DNA of 15,575 nt from Actinobacteria bacterium UBA5176 (GTDB lineage: Bacteria; Actinomycetota; UBA4738). The notes below the pieces were generated by a model, which was given only the letters and a program-made list of their open reading frames with translations, ran no database searches and was not told the origin of the DNA. How positions within the stretch are numbered: the stretch's first letter is position 1; every line of letters begins with the position of its first letter. The DNA lies in NCBI GenBank assembly GCA_002413305.1, contig DHWS01000038.1:1-15575 (forward strand), in the 5' to 3' direction. A program made the position numbers and the translations under genes. Below, in pieces: positions 13,937-15,575 of the stretch.

Positions 13937-14305
13937 ATGCTGAACCTCACCACTGTCATGATCTGTTCCGAGGACCCGCAGGGGTTGAGCGCCTTCTACA
14001 CGAAGGTCCTCGGTGAGCCTGCCTGGCAAGACATGAGCTACGTGGGCTGGCAAGCGGGCAACGGGATGTTGCTGATCGGCCCCCACTCGGAAGTGAAGGG
14101 CCGCAACGACATGCCGGGCCGCATCATGGTGAATTTCGAGACGCCCGACGTGAAGGCGGAGTTCGAGCGCATCAAGGGTCTGGGCGTCGCCGTTCAACAC
14201 GAGCCCTACCAGCCGGGTGGGGCCACCGAAGATCTCTGGCTGGCGACCTTCGAAGATCCGGACGGGAACTACTTCCAGCTCGCATCGCCGATGCCGGCGC
14301 AGTAG
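13937..14305 (+). CDS. VOC (glyoxalase/dioxygenase fold) family protein
   Basis: A 122-residue single-domain protein of the vicinal oxygen chelate superfamily. It has the two beta-alpha-beta-beta-beta modules: LTTVMICSEDPQGLSAFYTKVLG at the start (about residues 4-26) and VNFETPDVKAEFERIKGLG in the second half, ending in DPDGNYFQL. In active glyoxalases and dioxygenases the last motif carries a metal-ligand Glu (PDGNxxEL); here Gln is found, and the N-terminal ligand position is not His either. Metal-dependent catalysis is therefore doubtful, and the protein may be a binding or antibiotic-sequestering type. The start has AAAGGAG at 13925-13931, 5 nt before the ATG. A TATCGT at 13883-13888 is a weak -10. 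It is convergent with the sortase gene. Confidence 0.88.
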   Translation: MLNLTTVMICSEDPQGLSAFYTKVLGEPAWQDMSYVGWQAGNGMLLIGPHSEVKGRNDMPGRIMVNFETPDVKAEFERIKGLGVAVQHEPYQPGGATEDLWLATFEDPDGNYFQLASPMPAQ

Positions 14306-14332
14306 CGTCGGCGCGGACGAGCGCCAGGACGC
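14305..14332. terminator. Hairpin between convergent genes, bidirectional terminator candidate
   Basis: GCGTCGGCGC (14305-14314) can pair with GCGCC (14321-14325) and GACGC (14328-14332): ten pairs with a 2-nt AG bulge and a 6-nt loop. It fills the short gap between the VOC stop and the minus-strand sortase stop. There is no T tract on either side, which is common for GC-rich actinobacterial terminators. Confidence 0.5.
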
Positions 14333-14336
14333 CGCG

Positions 14337-15036
14337 TCAACCCGTGATGGAGACGAGCGTGGCGAAGACGATCACGTTGTCGACGAAGTGGCCGGTCGAG
14401 GAATCGAAGGCGCCGCCGCACGTGACGAGCCGCAGCTGCGCCCCCTGCACGGGCCCCTACACCAGCTCGGACGGGAACCGGCTCTTGGAGACCTCCATGA
14501 GGCGCGTGGTGCGGAAGGTGGCGACGCCCCCGCCTGGACGAGAGATCTTCACGAGCTGGCCGGGTGCGAGCTCCCTGAGCCGGTAGAAGACCCCGGGGCC
14601 TGCCCGAGAGGAGACGTGACCGACCACGACGGCCGGGCCCGGGTCACCCGGGAACGGGCCACCTGACCACCACCCGGCGTATGCGAAGACGGTCGGCACT
14701 TGAAGCGTCCCGTCCCGGTTGAGCCCCAGCTTCATCATCGGCGCATCGACGCCGATGGCCGGGATCATCACCCGGATGCTTCCGGGAAGCAGCACGGGAC
14801 GCGCCGGCAGTCCATGCGTCGCGGCGACCGGAGAAACGGAGGGGGGAGGCGGAACCGGCGTCGCGACGGGCGTGACCGGCGGCGCGGAGGATCGCGGCGC
14901 GGAGGATCGCGGCGGGACGGACGACGACCGCCCCCGTGACCAGGCCGACCACGATCACACTCGCGACAAGCAACGCCCACGCGACCAGATGGCCTCGTGG
15001 GCGTTGCCCGCGGCGATGACGTACGCCGTCCGGCAT
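14337..15036 (-). pseudogene. Sortase (class E/F-like), interrupted by a frameshift and an amber stop
   Basis: A transpeptidase that would anchor the neighbouring surface protein. The ATG at 15036 is 4 nt after the surface-protein stop. The first frame gives a membrane anchor (AWALLVASVIVVGLVTG). One base too many, most likely in the C5 run at 14931-14935, then moves the sequence to another frame, which continues as a Pro/Ser-rich linker and the sortase core (VMIPAIGVDAPM, VVVGHVSSRAG with the catalytic His). After KSRFPSELV, a TAG (14457-14459) stands where relatives have Tyr. The same frame then goes on with LRLVTCGGAFD, containing the catalytic Cys, and ends at 14337. As written, the Cys is lost. 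The usual catalytic Arg (YRDN) is Val here (HFVDN). Corrected, the protein would have about 232 residues. Both lesions may be consensus errors. Confidence 0.82.
14881..14910. repeat. 15-bp tandem repeat, two copies
   Basis: GGCGCGGAGGATCGC occurs twice in a row (14881-14895, 14896-14910) and a third copy begins before diverging. The unit is a whole number of codons and falls in the Pro/Ser-rich linker of the sortase, giving a repeated SSAPR pentapeptide in the sortase frame. It is a simple linker-expansion repeat close to the frameshift. Confidence 0.8.
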
Positions 15037-15040
15037 CCGT

Positions 15041-15575
15041 CTACCGCACTCGCGACCACCGCATCAGCGACGTCCCTCCCAGGGCCAGCAGGAGCCCGAA
15101 GACGAGGAACAGCGGAACCCATGGGCGGCCACCGATCGGTCCTGCTCCAGTCTGAGGAGTACCGCTCGGGATCGCCTTGATCACCAGCGCCTCGGAGGTG
15201 CAGTCGCTGGTGGAGGCCGCGTTGTTGTCGTCGCCCGAGTAGGCCGCCTGCCAGTAGTAGGTGGCCGCGGCATTGAACGTCACGGCGCTTGAATCGGGAA
15301 CCGAACCATCGGTAACGGTCACCGTGCCGCCATCGGCGAACAGCGTGGAGCAGGTGTTGTCAGAGTACACCGAATAGGTGACCGTGCCGCTGGCGTCAGA
15401 GGTGGCGCCGTGCAGCGTCGCGGAGTCATGCACCGAATCGCCCACCGTACCGGTGCTCTCCGACAGTTGCGTGGTGATGGTGGTCGGGTTCATCCCGATC
15501 ACGAGCGTTTCGGAGGTGCAGTCGCTCGTCGAGCCCAGGTTGTTGCTGTCTCCTGAGTACACCGCCTGCCAGTAG
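15041..15575 (-). CDS. Cell-surface protein with repeated domains and sortase signal, N-terminus outside the window
   Basis: The C-terminal end of a larger surface protein; the frame is open to the right edge, where YWQAVYSGDSNN is still in phase, so the start lies outside the window. Two copies of a 106-residue beta-rich repeat are seen, one partial, each with YWQA-YSGD-NN and STSDCTSE-LVI. Two cysteines per repeat (in SDNTC and SDCTS) could form a disulphide, as in bacterial Ig-like domains. The tail is a cell-wall sorting signal: TPQTG (variant of LPXTG), a short linker, a hydrophobic stretch (PLFLVFGLLLALGG) and basic RWSRVR. The sortase starts 4 nt after the stop, so this is a substrate-sortase operon. 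Likely an adhesin or surface-layer component; the ligand is unknown. Confidence 0.88.
   Translation of the reverse strand, partial: YWQAVYSGDSNNLGSTSDCTSETLVIGMNPTTITTQLSESTGTVGDSVHDSATLHGATSDASGTVTYSVYSDNTCSTLFADGGTVTVTDGSVPDSSAVTFNAAATYYWQAAYSGDDNNAASTSDCTSEALVIKAIPSGTPQTGAGPIGGRPWVPLFLVFGLLLALGGTSLMRWSRVR
15198..15575 (-). repeat. 318-bp repeat unit in the surface-protein gene
   Basis: A segment beginning with GTGCAGTCGCT on the plus strand at 15198 recurs at 15516, an offset of 318 bp or 106 codons. The match extends over about 60 bases with substitutions, through the part encoding YWQA and SDCTSE. The second copy runs off the window. This is the DNA image of the repeated extracellular domain. 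Confidence 0.8.

Noticed and set aside
14881..14910. CRISPR array or regulatory repeats
   Set aside because: Only two copies of a 15-bp unit without spacers, in frame within a linker-coding region.
14644..15036. A separate 130-residue gene on the minus strand with a membrane segment
   Set aside because: Only its first 40 residues look real; they continue in the next frame as the sortase linker and core, so it is the front part of a frameshifted sortase.

Overview
The window is GC-rich DNA that looks like a chromosomal segment of an actinomycetote, probably an uncultured lineage. The strongest evidence is a short WhiB-type iron-sulfur regulator (9199-9459), a family almost confined to Actinomycetota and their phages. 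The GC-rich codon choice, frequent GTG starts, GTGA/ATGA gene overlaps and TAGNNT -10-like boxes placed just before start codons agree with this. No rRNA, tRNA, transposase, integrase or CRISPR array was seen.

Layout. 146-3999: a membrane-tethered two-domain multicopper oxidase, then a 902-residue fusion of a GNAT acetyltransferase with an ADP-forming acyl-CoA synthetase. 4197-5171: three short, tightly packed genes (unknown 61-aa protein, DUF192 lipoprotein, HIT-like Cys/His protein). 5217-6690 (minus): a small unknown protein and a sulfatase/phosphatase-superfamily lipoprotein with a 1-base frameshift near its 3' end. 6768-8029: an arsenic module, arsR-arsM, with a promoter and palindromic operator that also cover the start region of the divergent lipoprotein gene. 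8030-8254: a crowded intergenic region with two hairpins, a good sigma70-like promoter, a 26-codon leader ORF with mutually exclusive stems, and a second promoter box, all ahead of a nucleotidyltransferase (8255-9016). 9199-11033: WhiB protein, small conserved-looking protein, CBS-pair protein and PPK2 polyphosphate kinase. 11186-11718: a flavodoxin broken by a 1-base deletion. 11768-13846: an orphan membrane histidine kinase with GAF, HisKA_3 and HATPase domains. 13937-14305: a VOC/glyoxalase-fold protein. 14337-15575 (minus): a repeat-containing surface protein with a sortase signal (incomplete at the window edge), followed four bases later by a sortase that carries both a frameshift and an in-frame amber stop.

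How it fits together. Most genes suit envelope, metal and energy-stress physiology: copper oxidation at the membrane, arsenite sensing and methylation, and a polyphosphate/nucleotide energy pair (CBS plus PPK2). The flavodoxin, WhiB redox regulator, lysine-acylation/acyl-CoA enzyme and membrane sensor kinase fit the same theme. The mix resembles a dormancy or redox-stress gene set, but co-regulation is inference. Three genes carry four single-base lesions in otherwise well-conserved coding frames, so consensus errors in the assembly must be excluded before calling them pseudogenes.
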